A stretch of 64,000 nt of DNA from Allacma fusca (lineage: Eukaryota; Arthropoda; Collembola; Symphypleona; Sminthuridae), in assembly GCA_947179485.1 (NCBI GenBank), contig OX359247.1, forward strand, positions 25,210,801 through 25,274,800. Reading direction: 5' to 3'. This document shows positions 12,296 to 24,035 of the stretch, one piece after another. The notes beneath the pieces were generated by a model, which saw only the letters and a program-made list of their open reading frames with translations, had not been told where the DNA came from and made no database searches. Both the position numbers and the translations under genes were made by a program. Positions within the stretch are counted from its first letter, which is position 1, and each line of letters starts with the position of its first letter.

Positions 12296-13093
12296 TCAAT
12301 TGTGTTTCCTTGGATGTTTAGCAAGTAATTTTGAGCATTCTGCAGGACCATCAAGCCCAAGTTTGTAACAAATCACCAACTTGAAATTGCTTTGACTTAG
12401 TTCCAAGTCATACTCGGAAAATACCCCATTGTACAATATCCAAGGGACAAAATATAAGGGAGGGTTTAAACTATGGGTACGATTTCCATTAGCGGCCAGT
12501 AATGCCGAACCATCATTTTCAATACAGGTCTCAATAGGAGCAAAGTCCAATCTCAAGGTTTGAGCACATGCTGGACCAGCTTCGGGAGGATTACGGGAAG
12601 ACATACTGCAGTTGACAAAAGCCTCTGCTGAAGTCTCTGGGTAGTACTTGAGAGCACAAGCATGAACCCTATTTCCTTGGCATTCCGCGTCACCGTGTTG
12701 ACATTGAAAAGTGAAAGTTCCATTTGGCCCTTCAATGGTCTAGGTAAATAATACAGGATTGAAAATGGGAAAAAACAACCACGCTCCGCATTCAATTATT
12801 ATGGAGACATAAGAAACGAAACTTTATTCGACAACAAGAGATTCAAGAAGATCAACTATGATCCAGTTTTATGTCACAAGTTCACCCACTCAGTAAAAAT
12901 CTAAAATTAGATCGGAAGATGAAAGAAGAAAGTCTTAACTCACTGTCGCTTTCCCATATGGTACAAAATCAATATCAAAGTAGGGATTTCCGACGCCACC
13001 GAAGCTCAGAAAAGTGGGGAAGAGTTGAGTAGTAATAAAGCGGATACTATCGGGGCAGAGAGTTTCGTAAAAAACCGACACAGTGATGTTTGC
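12296..13093 (-). CDS. GILT thiol reductase, second exon 2 + exon 3 cassette
   Basis: A complete second copy of the catalytic part of a gamma-interferon-inducible lysosomal thiol reductase (GILT). Exon 2B spans 13093-12944 (150 nt, 50 codons) and exon 3B spans 12739-12296 (147 residues plus TGA). Both begin and end in phase 0, after acceptors ATTCCTCAG and TTTACCTAG and a GTGAGT donor. Exon 2B carries the active-site block YETLCPDSIRF, with CxxS rather than CxxC. Exon 3B carries the family signature CQHGDAECQGNRVHAC. It ends in a short basic hydrophilic tail (LLAKHPRKHN) without a membrane segment. The 98-bp space between the first copy's stop and exon 2B holds no signal-peptide exon, so this cassette probably uses the exon at 14618-14683, or is fused to the first copy. 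Exon 2B is 40/50 identical to exon 2A at protein level. A separate gene with an undetected first exon is less likely. GILT reduces disulfides in endo-lysosomes. Confidence 0.85.
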
Positions 13094-13191
13094 CTGAGGA
13101 ATTATATGAAATGTAAATAACAAGATTGGTTACACGGGTGGGAATTCCCACTCACAACCAAAGTCACAAATTCAAGATGTCACACCTCGGA

Positions 13192-14683
13192 TCAAAGCAA
13201 CAACATGGAACATAATCCCACAATTAACGAGACAAGCACAAACAATTTGACGAGTCCACTGGGTCTAGAACAAGATAGAGCAGATGATCCTACCGAGTTC
13301 CCACTACACTCTTTCGGTCCATTACTGCCCAGTTTTTTACACAAAAGTCCTGCAAAATCCTTCTGGCTCTCGTCTAGATCGCTGACATTGAATTGCCCAT
13401 TGTACAAGATCCAGGGGACGTAGTACAGCTCGGGATTCAAGTTATGTGTCCGGTTTCCGTTTGCAGCCAATAATCCCGGCCCATCTTCATTAATACACTG
13501 CTCAACCCTTGTGAAATTCAATCCAAGTTGACTGGCACAACTAGGACCAGCCTCCGGAGGGGTACTAGAACTCATGCTGCAATTTATGAAGGCCGCTTGA
13601 GATTCTTCAGGCAAATACTTGAGTGCACAGGCATGCACTTTATTTCCTTCACATTCTCGTGGCCCATGCTGACATTGAAAAGTGTAGTTTCCATTGTTAT
13701 CCCTCGTCTGTCATTCATTAAAGATACCCAAATTATCATCTTATACTTTTCTCATTTTAATGATGCCTCCTGCTGACTGGCGTCTGAAATGAGACAGCTT
13801 CAAAATCAATAATTTCACCGTACCCCAAACGACGGTACTTCTAGTGTTGTAGGCGTTGAAGCAGTTTCACATTTATACCCACTGCCAATAACAATTACCT
13901 TCATGCCCAACTCGGAATGAGGCATCACAGTTGTCGTAATTCATTGCATCTTATATAATACCATGCTGGCCATAGTGGCCACAGTGGACATGAGCTAAAC
14001 TAGAAATAAGAGTGATTTAGTAAGAAAAGGACAAGAGCTTACAGTTGCCTTTCCATAAGGGACGAAATCGATATTGAAGTAGGAGTTTCCAATTCCTCCA
14101 AGTCGTTTAAATGTGGGATAAAGCTGAGTAGTGATAAACCGAATGCTGTCAGGGCATAAGGTTTCGTAGAAAACGCTTACAGTCAGTTTTTCCTGAAAAA
14201 AAAGCAACCCGGAAGAAAATGAATCGCCAGCAATCTCTTTCCCTCACAAACCCACATACTTTATCATAATGTATGTAATAAATATGTTACATGTAGTAAG
14301 GCTAAAAATCCTCAAGAAAAAAAATCCCAGAAAGCATCATACATGCTATAACATCAGGGTTGACATATTATTTACAGTAATTGACTGGATACATGCCAAA
14401 AGGATCCATTTTATTAACAATTGAAAACAAATATACACACACACTTACGTATACAATAACATTTGAAGTGGAATGAACCCAAGTGCCTCAACCTGCTGCA
14501 CTGGTGGAGCCTCATACATTTTACATTATGTGCAGGGATAGACTGTGTGCTTTGGCAAGTCACATTAAGTGTTTGTTACCCATAAAATTAGAATTGTTGA
14601 CAGAAAATAAAACTCACCTGCGCTAACGCTCCAGAAAACAAACAAATCAACGGTACAATTAATGCGATGTGGAAACGACCCAT
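13192..14683 (-). CDS. GILT-like lysosomal thiol reductase (first exon set)
   Basis: A three-exon GILT gene of 243 residues. Exon 1 is 14683-14618 (22 aa, signal peptide MGRFHIALIVPLICLFSGAL), exon 2A is 14192-14043 (50 aa) and exon 3A is 13707-13192 (171 aa plus TGA). Acceptors are TTTTTTTCAG and GAATGACAG, donors GTGAGT and GTAAGC, and all junctions are phase 0. Exon 2A has YETLCPDSIRF (C35-P-D-S38), the thioredoxin-like site in CxxS form. Exon 3A has the GILT signature CQHGPRECEGNKVHAC (C84-C99), further paired cysteines and N-glycosylation sequons (NYT, NFT, NRT). GILT proteins reduce disulfide bonds in acidic lysosomes and are also secreted as precursors. Unusually, this copy ends in a hydrophobic 20-residue tail after a Ser-rich spacer, resembling a GPI or tail anchor. 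A donor-like GTAGGA inside exon 3A (after 13294, phase 0) could skip that tail and join exon 2B. Confidence 0.9.
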
Positions 14684-14777
14684 TTTGTAGCTTGGGCTGT
14701 GTGTACTTTCCGCTTTGTTGTCACTTTATTCCTGCTGCAATCACAAACACTTTCCTAGAGGAACGCCAGACGTGATC

Positions 14778-14785
14778 CTATATAT
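14778..14785 (-). promoter_or_regulatory. TATA box of the GILT locus
   Basis: TATATA on the minus strand, about 95 bases upstream of the ATG at 14683-14681, giving a short leader of roughly 65 bases if transcription starts 30 bases downstream. The ATG context is ACAAAATGG. No comparable TATA was seen before the second exon 2 copy. Confidence 0.4.
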
Positions 14786-14789
14786 GTTG

Positions 14790-17700
14790 CTACGGGGAAG
14801 GATGAGACTGAAGTGAAATCGAAACATTTACTTGACTCACTTAAGAGGAGTTATACATGTTCGTGCATCAGCAGGTTTGGCAGAAACATGCATTCACGGG
14901 ATGTATTATAATCATACCCAAGAATAAAAAAGGCTTAATTATTATCAGATAATTACACCCTATATATTCACAATCCACTCATCTGGCTACAATGAGGACG
15001 AACGGTAACAAATATATTGTATCCATAGGTAATTACATAAATTAAACTGCATACAGCTAAATTCTCAGTATCTCTGCTACAGGACTATGATTACCGAGAC
15101 AGACACCACACTTCATGCATTATCAATTACCATTATCACTATACTTTTGCATCCATGCTCAATCATTGAACACATCACGTTAACTCTTTGTCTCTCCTCA
15201 CATCTCACATAAGCATTCCATTACATCACTCTTGTCAGAAAATTACGCTTTGAAAGCCACGTCTGCTGACGCGAGTAACGCAAGCCTTTCACTTGGAAGC
15301 AGCTTACTTTGAAATCACCGCAGTGATTGTGAGTCAAAAATATATCAATGCACAGGTGTAACTAATTGAAGGCATACACTCTCAAATGTACAAGAGAGCT
15401 TCCCTTACTGCTTGTATTGAAGGGAATAGTTTCATCATGCGATATCTCATATCTCTGTATTTTGTTGAACAAACTTTGTTCAGCCAAGTAGCTAACTAAA
15501 CGAAATGCCTTACACAACAAAGCTTCGTTTCAATTAAAATTTAAGTATTAGGTAAACATTCATTGGGTTCGAGCTATTTGGAAAGTACATATGGAGTGTG
15601 TAAAGATACATACATATATGGTGTATGAATATGGTGACAGGAGATGCAATAATGCTTCAAAATGAATTCAAAACGCTGTTTCCAATGATCTTTGTCAAAA
15701 GAACAATGTCAAATGAACATGCCATGAAAGAGCAATGTGAAGCTAGGATGCTGGCCTATTTTTGTTTAGAAAATGCAACAACGAAGCCATACTATACCTG
15801 TTATTTCCGCTTATATAACACGCAATTTAATTTACTGCCACTGCAAACGGAAGATGGGTAAGAACGAATGAACCTATTGTGGCTTCTAAAAACACATAAT
15901 GTAAAGACGTTGACATAATGGAATATTTATTCCTGCATGTTATAATATGCTATTTCAATTTGCAATGCTATGCATCTTCATTTGGCTCCGAACATTTCTT
16001 TAATACATACTGATTATCTTCTGTGTGAATAACTACGACCGGATTTTGCCCACAGCAATAATTTCATATGTACATAGCTAGCTCACAAAAATTTATTTAT
16101 AATAGCAAACCCTAGAAATTATGTTCAACCCTGAATCTACCACATAAATTCCGCTACGGGAATGGAGTCCACCCACAAATTAACATTTTCAAAATCCGAT
16201 TATAAAACCTGGTAAGCCATTTTAAATTATTGAAATCTCCAGTATGAATAATGATACAGTGATAAGCTGATAGCTCAGCTGGAAAAAGTCCATCAATCAA
16301 CATTGACACTTTTAAAATCCGTGACTGTAGTATCTTCTGCAGCTTGATAGAACGTCCTCAAAACCCAGAAAAAGGGCAAATAGGTCTTTGATAAACATTT
16401 TTGATGTTCAATAAAAATGTGCATTTGACAAAAAACGGCATTCCAAACCATAAATTCAGCAAGTTTCCTACCTGCCTTGCACTTGCACGCAACACAGTAA
16501 AATACCATGGCCATATTATATATGTGTTGTAATACTTGGAAAAAGTTTCCACTTCAGTTTATTTGAATACCGTTTGTACTTTAAGTGCCTCACGGTATGC
16601 ATTTGTATTGAAAAGGTTAAGTGGTTGCCAGCACCAGATACTTCGTACATTCGCATTCATATAACATATAATATGGGTGTCAAAGGTGAAGTATGTTCAT
16701 TGTATGTAGCATTTCCACCTCGTTAGGGAAGAGGAGATGTGTAAAGGAAACAGCGAAGGTTTTCCCCCAACAAGCTTTTGTTTCCCTAGATTTTTCTAGT
16801 TTTTCCCCCTTTTCATCACAGATGAAATCACGAAAAGAAAAACATGAAATTAATTATATGACTGTCAGGAATAAATTAATTCGCCCTGTTTGTTAATCCT
16901 CTAGAAGTCATTTTTGATATGAGAATGTGATGGAAATACTAATAATAAAATTATTATTACATTAAAATTGTAGAAAAGGAAAGATGAGCTGCTGATGTTT
17001 GCACACAGTCTAAAATTAATACTACAAGACTACAACCACAACCACATCCTTGAAAGTCACAAAGCTTCAGGAAGTTTGCAACTAATATTACATATGAACG
17101 TACATATATGTACATATATGTCGTTCAACCGTGCTCAATGTTATGTATGCTCCGATCTCCATTTACTTTGAGTATAAAAACTTGCTATTTGAATTCAAAA
17201 GAGGACAATGAAGTAATAAATGCTTGACTTCTGTTGATATTGGATATAATTGCCAAGGGTGAAAACCAGCATTTAATATTGACTCCTTGCGACACTTTAA
17301 TAAAGATTAATAATTCATACTTATATCGCAAAGGATAATGTATTTGTATGGCTGATTGTCAGATGTCATTTACTGGATTCCACTCTCGTACTCCCACTCA
17401 CTAAAACAGCTCTAGACTGCCCCATAATTTCGACATGAATTTCCACAAAATCTAGGAATTGTTCGTGCATTTTAATAAATTACACTCACAAATTTTCTAG
17501 AAAATATAATTGGATGGATACATGTAATGAATTATTTTATCTGAGAGAATTGGCTTAATTTATTTAAACAAAAGATTGGCAATTTATTGTATTTTATGAA
17601 AGTAAACATTACTAAAAGAGTAACCTCCTAGGGAGAAACCTGAGTTCAATCATCTCTAAATTTAGTATTCCATATACTAAATTACGAAATACACACACCC

Positions 17701-19855
17701 TTTTAACTTTTAGTACGTGTGTAACTAGCTGTTTCAATTTGTTCTAAGTTTCTTCCTTTGCATTATTACTTGTAATTAATTTCATCCTTGCTTACCAGTT
17801 TCATATCAGCTTTTATTACAAAACAGTCATGTGAAACAATATGTATGAATCTGCCACGATGCTACATATTTGCAATGATAGATACAACAAATCTGTACAA
17901 CAAAAGAAAACACAAGGTTGCTATAACATCAGTCTATAAACAAACCACTGCAACTAACAAATGCAGGTGTTAGTTAGTGTTAATACAATACAACATTGCA
18001 GAAACCAACCATACGAATACAATAATATGTTAGTAACATCACTAGTTTCATTTCTATAACAGAAACATTCGGTTACTTGCTCTAGCCCGTCTATATGTTG
18101 GCTATTAAACAGTATATACGCGTATTCGAATTTGGGGTGAAGTGAACTTTTCTGAGCCCAACTTGTTTCGAACGTACTTTTTGGTTTTTATATTTTGGTA
18201 TTTGAAAAACAATATTATACCGAATTCCGCAAAGAAAATACCAATAGAAGGCTTAAAACTTAAAACAGCTGCAAAATGAATTCCTTTTCTCGAGAATTCT
18301 GCTTCAATGATGTTATGGTGTGGTAAACTCATTTGAGCGATTTATTTAATCAGCGCTAGCCGGAAACTGAAATTTAGGATTACATTATATACATTAATCC
18401 CATGTATAATCTAATGCAAAAGAAACAAATTCCAGAAAAATCTAACAATAGCCACAGACTGTAGCGAAAGTACTCAAGTAATTAGTGCCACTGACTTTGC
18501 ACAGTAATAATTTACTAACACCTGCTACGAATAAGCCTCACATAGCTTGGTCTTGAATTCGGTAGACTAGAATAAGGCAAGTTCTGCTGTAGCTCTAGCA
18601 CTACAAGTCAAGAGTTCTTTAAATGGAAGCAAAAAATCTTAGTACTGCTTACTGTGCATCAATGCATGAACATTACATACTGACTTGCATAAGACAGTTT
18701 CAAAAATATTTCAGTACCTGCTGCGAATCAAGGAGTGATCTTGAATGATATTTAAAATCGATTAAATGGAAAATTTAAACCAGACTTTCCAAAACTGAAC
18801 GTGACAGAATTTCTTCAAACCTCTAAACACCCTGATGCTACAAGCAATACGTATTGAAATAATCACACAGATAAGACAAGACTGCTAATATTTCATCGTA
18901 ATACGAATAAATTGTACTTCATCTTTGATAAAAAAATCTGTATTACACATGCTTGATTCAAAGGTACAGTAATATACCTTTTACTTAACGACTGAAAACT
19001 AAGTGATTCCGATTACTGGAATAACAACAGAATTTACTAAGATATGCAACAACCATTGTTGTTTACTTATTAAAAGCAAGAGCCCAAAAATACAACTACT
19101 TAACATCATAATAGGAGCCTATAGGACCATAAGGAAGATTTAAGAATAATTAATGCAACATAGCAAATTACATATGTTAACTATTTTTAAGCAGATATAA
19201 CCATTGGACATTACAAATTATATGCAGTATAATATATCACTAGTTTACAAGTTACAAAATATTAACAATTTCAAATGAATTTCCGTAACAAGCTAAGGCT
19301 AACAAACATAAATTACTGGATGTCTTCCAGTCAATTAGATCAATTTGTTCAAGGAAGAGCATGGACTTTATGCAGCTTAAGATATACGGCTTGATGTGAT
19401 TCTAAATTTCAAATAGCTATAGAGTTGGTAAGCAAATTAAATATTATAAAAGAACACAATGATTACTATGGAATCTTTCTCGCATATGAACTCACGCCTA
19501 CCCGAGCGTAAATGTAGATTATATTAAAGTATATAAATTACATTTGTTTGAATAATTTCTAATAATTCTAGTTTCAAATTCGACAAATCCATAGCAATGA
19601 TATATAATATTGTTAACAAACGTTTTTCTAAAATATTCAATATGTTAGGGACAGAAGCTGTTCGTAGTTAATGGACACAACACTACTATCTCAATATACG
19701 CAAGAAAGATAAAGAACTACAGAATATTGTTTTTCTTAATTCTAATACTAAATAATCAATTATAAAGTAAATTCCGAATGGCAATTACAATAAAAATTTT
19801 CATAAAGATAATTCTATCCCCGGGCAAACAAATTACTTCTTGGAATTTCTGTCGG
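14790..19855. other. Intergenic region, nothing recognised
   Basis: AT-rich DNA with short ATGTAC/ATATGTAC microsatellite patches (for example 17098-17122). Small open frames (15625-15861, 16693-16896 plus; 16293-16514, 18105-18332 minus) carry no recognisable domain and no convincing splice partners. Confidence 0.5.
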
Positions 19856-19859
19856 ACTT

Positions 19860-21282
19860 TTAGTTGTTTCGGAGCCTCTTCCTAGATTCTCTACCCCGAT
19901 CAAGATCAGCGTTTTTTCTAGAGAAGAAAAAACCATTAGAAACTTACGAAAAAAATGAAAGCAACACCAATAGGGTAGCAGGTATAAATAACTTACTCAG
20001 GTAAGTCTCCGTACTCATTGATACTTTTTTCACGAGAATTTCCAGGTTCCGGGTTGCTACCGAACGGAGTCCACGAGTAGGGTTCGGGTATGTTGAACTT
20101 TTGGGAATCGCGTCGAAGTTCGAGATCACTAACTGCAGGAACTGCAGGAACTACAGGAACCGCAGGAACCACAGGAACGGCAGGAGGGAAGCCAAACGGC
20201 GTTTTGATTTCATTTGGACCAGTAATCAATTTGAGAAGTTCCTCTGCATCATTTGTCTTTACTTTGGTTTTCAAATCATCACTAACAACCTTCTTTGATT
20301 TGACTTTAGACTCGTGCTTCTTGTCCTTCTTACGCTTCTTTTTCTTCTCCTTCTTGTGCTTCTTCCGGGTTTTGGACTTATGCTTTCGTTTCCTACGGCC
20401 TGACGAGCTAGAGTCATCTGATGAACTCTCATCAGAAACTTTCGACTTCTTATGTTTCTTCAGGAAGTTCAAGTCAGGAGTCGTTGAATCAATTATATTG
20501 AGCACCTCTGTAATGTCGCTGGTTGGGACGGCTAATTTTCCGTCCACCTCTTTAAGAATCTCCGTATTCAAGCTGTTACAGGCACCGGCATCCTTTTCAG
20601 GTTCAGGTTCCGTTAACAGCTTCGGAAGAAACTCCAATGGAATTTGTCGTTCCGAACTACTTGGTCTTTCCAAACTTTTAGTTTGCCGTTCAGAGCTATT
20701 GATTTGCCTATCAGAACTCTGTCGATCATCTTTATGCTCATCTCGACGCTCATCTGGTGAATAGTCCCTCTCAGCGCTATCTCGATCCCGACTGTCCCGT
20801 CTATCCCGGCTTCGGCGCCGAGAATCTCGATATCGGTCTCCATCCTCCCGGTACCTATCATTGTCCCTCCCACCCCCAAATCTCTTCCTAGGACTCCAGT
20901 TTCGAGGTGAATAATTATTATATCTCTGACGATATCGAAATCTTTGACGCGGTGGACTTCGCATATTACCACGTCTTCCATACGGCCTCCTTGGAATATA
21001 GGAATTTTGTAACCGGTGCTTGCTCCTCTCCCTATTCGATATAAACCTCTCCCGGCTCGAGCTTCTCGAGGATTTGCGCCTCTCCCTTCGAAGGCGTCTC
21101 CTCTCCTCTAAAGAAGATTCCCTCGACCGTCGTCCGCCGCTGGAGCGACTGTCACTACTGCTGGAGCTGGATTTTCTATTTGATCCCTTAGCTTGAGATT
21201 TTCGACTTCTGCTGTCCGGTGACCCTGATCGGGTTCGCGATCTGCTTGCCCTCTCCAATTTAATTGTAGATTCTGCCTCCAT
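19860..21282 (-). CDS. Arg/Ser-rich nuclear protein, probably splicing-related
   Basis: Two coding exons: 21282-19997 (428 codons plus 2 nt, donor GTAAGT) and 19917-19860 (acceptor TTTCTTCTCTAG), joined in phase to give 447 residues. The 3' exon rescues a C-terminus (KNADLDRGRESRKRLRNN) that a single-exon reading would miss. Residues 1-190 are dense in RS, SR, RD and RE dipeptides. A Tyr/Arg/Pro-rich block (about 85-130) follows, then a Ser/Glu/Gln segment, a lysine-rich run (about 295-325), a proline/valine repeat (PAVPVV, about 363-382) and an acidic tail. RS domains are known to mediate protein and RNA contacts in spliceosome-associated nuclear-speckle proteins. No RRM, PWI or cyclophilin domain is visible, so I do not assign a family. 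An acceptor at 21341-21343 (TGATATAG) just upstream of the ATG suggests an intron in the 5' leader. The long plus-strand frame opposite it (20090-20764) is an antisense shadow. Confidence 0.85.
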
Positions 21283-21344
21283 ATTTTCCCAACCAACGCT
21301 CCACGTTCCTCACAATCCGCTCTTGACCGCTTCCTGGCAACCTA

Positions 21345-24035
21345 TATCAATTAAAAAAATTAATTACCCCCCAAATTCAAATCAATTCCTACACCTCTCA
21401 ATTTAAACTCCTTCACATTCCTCAGAGTCACCGGTCAAAGTAAGCTATCCAGAATTTAACATACAACATCAATCAAAACCATCAGTCCAGATTCCACCCC
21501 AGAACATTTCAATTTCCATTAAACTTACTCCCAACTCATTGAACACCCCTACAAATTACTCCACACGCCCCTCACCTCCAGAGTTACCAAGAATTTGCCC
21601 TATTACCAATAATAATTCTTATCCATGACCTACAGCTCCCACAATCAATTTCAAAAAGACAAATTCTTCCTAAGTCTACAAATATACTCAATACTTTCTC
21701 AACTTACCACAAATCCAACAACACAAGCTTCCGCTCCTGAATCCGATTTCAACTTCCTAGCCTACTAATCTATAAATATTACACTTTTCAAAGGATAAAC
21801 AAATCCGTCCACGCAATTCTAGTTTAACACTGACTGTGTGGACAAATTTTTATGTGAATACAGTTGAATTAGAGGTGACACTACTGTAATTCATTTTAGC
21901 CATGCCGAGTAATGGCTAGAAACCAAAGTTTCAGCTGTAAAAGTCTGTCAACTCCAAAATCAATAATTTTCTCGATAATTTTTTTTTTCGTTCAAGGGAA
22001 TATACACATATGTATGAAACAGAAAAGGAATATTTAACTCAACCACCAGCTCCCAGCGTCCCAGCACGACGTGGAAATCACTGTGGAACTTCTCTCCCAA
22101 TATCTCTACCTATAACACTTTATAAACACATTGGTTTTTAATCACAAAAGCTTAAGTACATAATTATTCCATACAGATCCTAAGTATAGAAAAAATCAAA
22201 AACAAGCACTTAATTTGGCTCTACGACGAAGTTCAAATCTATCCCGCGCGTCAGCAGTTATTACAGTTCCAGTGCAAGTATACGTCTTTCCCTATTTGTA
22301 GTTGGCAGCGTAGACACGGAAGGCAGTGCGTGCAGCTTCACTTCAAAAGTAGGGATGGGAGTGTCAAAAACTGTGCAGGCAAACCTCACCGGAGTGTTTT
22401 TATAAGTGAACACAAAATAGACATGATGCATTCGAAAAACACCCCTGCTTATCATTGGGTTGACATGGCAATGATTTATGGTTAAAAACAAATTACAAAT
22501 TCTACACTTGATCCAGAACTATTTAATAGGAACAAAAATCTTATATAACGGGAAACGGAATATCTTGAAGGAATCCCTTTAAGAAGCAAAACTATGGAGG
22601 AAGTAAAAAATATAGAGGAAAGAAAAAAAAATAGTGACTTAATTAATATAACAGAGTAATTACACCTCCAATTTCTGCGTTTGTCCCTGAACTAGGTTTT
22701 TCTACCAATCTATGAATCAGGACATTATCCTGACTGTTTTGAAGTAAAAATCTTTGATTTTGTTGAATAAAATCAGTTATAAAAAAATTCCTGCAAGGAC
22801 GAATGAAATTATTGGGACCGGTGTTCCGATAGAAATCAGTCTCCTGGGCCCGGACATCATCCGTATAGAATAAGAGTAAATATGATCTTCAGCTAGTTAG
22901 ATAATGTAGGATGATTTGTAAATCATTTGATAGCTCTGTTCATATTTTTTGTCTACAATGATACAGATAACAGAGTAATAAAAGATGGGTACATAAGACA
23001 AGGAACCACTATAGTTTGGGCAGATTTTGAACTATATATGAACTTTATAGCTGTGTGGTGTTTCTAGATCCTTTTTAAGTATTAACTGATTGTTGATTGT
23101 TACCCTTGAGTATGTAAGATTTAAATAAATCATGGTAATTGAATGGGCTAAATTACGTGAATATAACGAAAATAAAAAATATTCAAATTGGCACCTGTAT
23201 GTAGATGTGAATTATTTTTAACCATTTAAGAAATCCTAGCCCTATATTCTATGCCCGATGTGTTTAAACACCATAGTAGTTCTATACGAGGCTTCACTTC
23301 ATACGTTCACACTCAATTATGTATGTATCTCTTATTCCATTGATTCCGTGGATCCGGCAAAATTCACGGGTTTTTTAGTCAGGGAAGTGTGCAACATTGT
23401 GTACAAATGTTGCCTTCAATTAACATGACGGTGCGGATAAGTTCTATCGGCACCTATGTATGATTAGATGGCATCCTGAATTCTATTAAAAAGTTTGTCA
23501 TCAACTTGAATAATTACCTACTTTCCTAAAGGAACCTCATAAATCAAAATCTGGTAAATCTTTTATGACAATGCAATACCCCCGTGCCAAGTACGGATCT
23601 CAATAAATGACTATTGAGTCAATAAACTCAAATAAGTACACATTGACGCACACAGAATTCACTTGATTTATGAAGTTTATTGATTTAATGAAATTTAAGT
23701 ACCATGAATATAACATGCTGGAAGTTGCTGACAAGATTCAAGTAGTCCAAAGTCAGTTTGGCAAGATTGTTTTTCTTTTCGTGGGAAGTTTAGAATGCAA
23801 AATATAGACATTTCTTGTCCCAATATTCCCTCAAAATTCAAGAGCTAATAGAATGGATTCATGCTGAGATGAAACCATATATACATAATGCGGTTGTAGT
23901 TCCGTGAACAGTCAGATTGGATGAGGACGACGCATATGGTAAACACCGGCGTTAAAATAGTTTTTAAAAACATGTAATAAAATCTTTGAAATCACATATC
24001 TATACATAAAATGCTTATGGCCAAGGCTTAAATGG
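21345..24035. other. Intergenic / 5' leader intron region
   Basis: Probably contains the upstream non-coding exon and promoter of the RS-rich gene somewhere in 21345-22300. The sequence 21350-21800 is poor in plus-strand G and has many short CA/TC-rich stretches. No coding exon was recognised on either strand. Confidence 0.4.

Noticed and set aside
20090..20764. 224-codon plus-strand open frame
   Set aside because: It is the antisense shadow of the RS-rich coding exon; its Phe/Leu/Ser composition is what complementing Lys/Arg/Glu codons produces.
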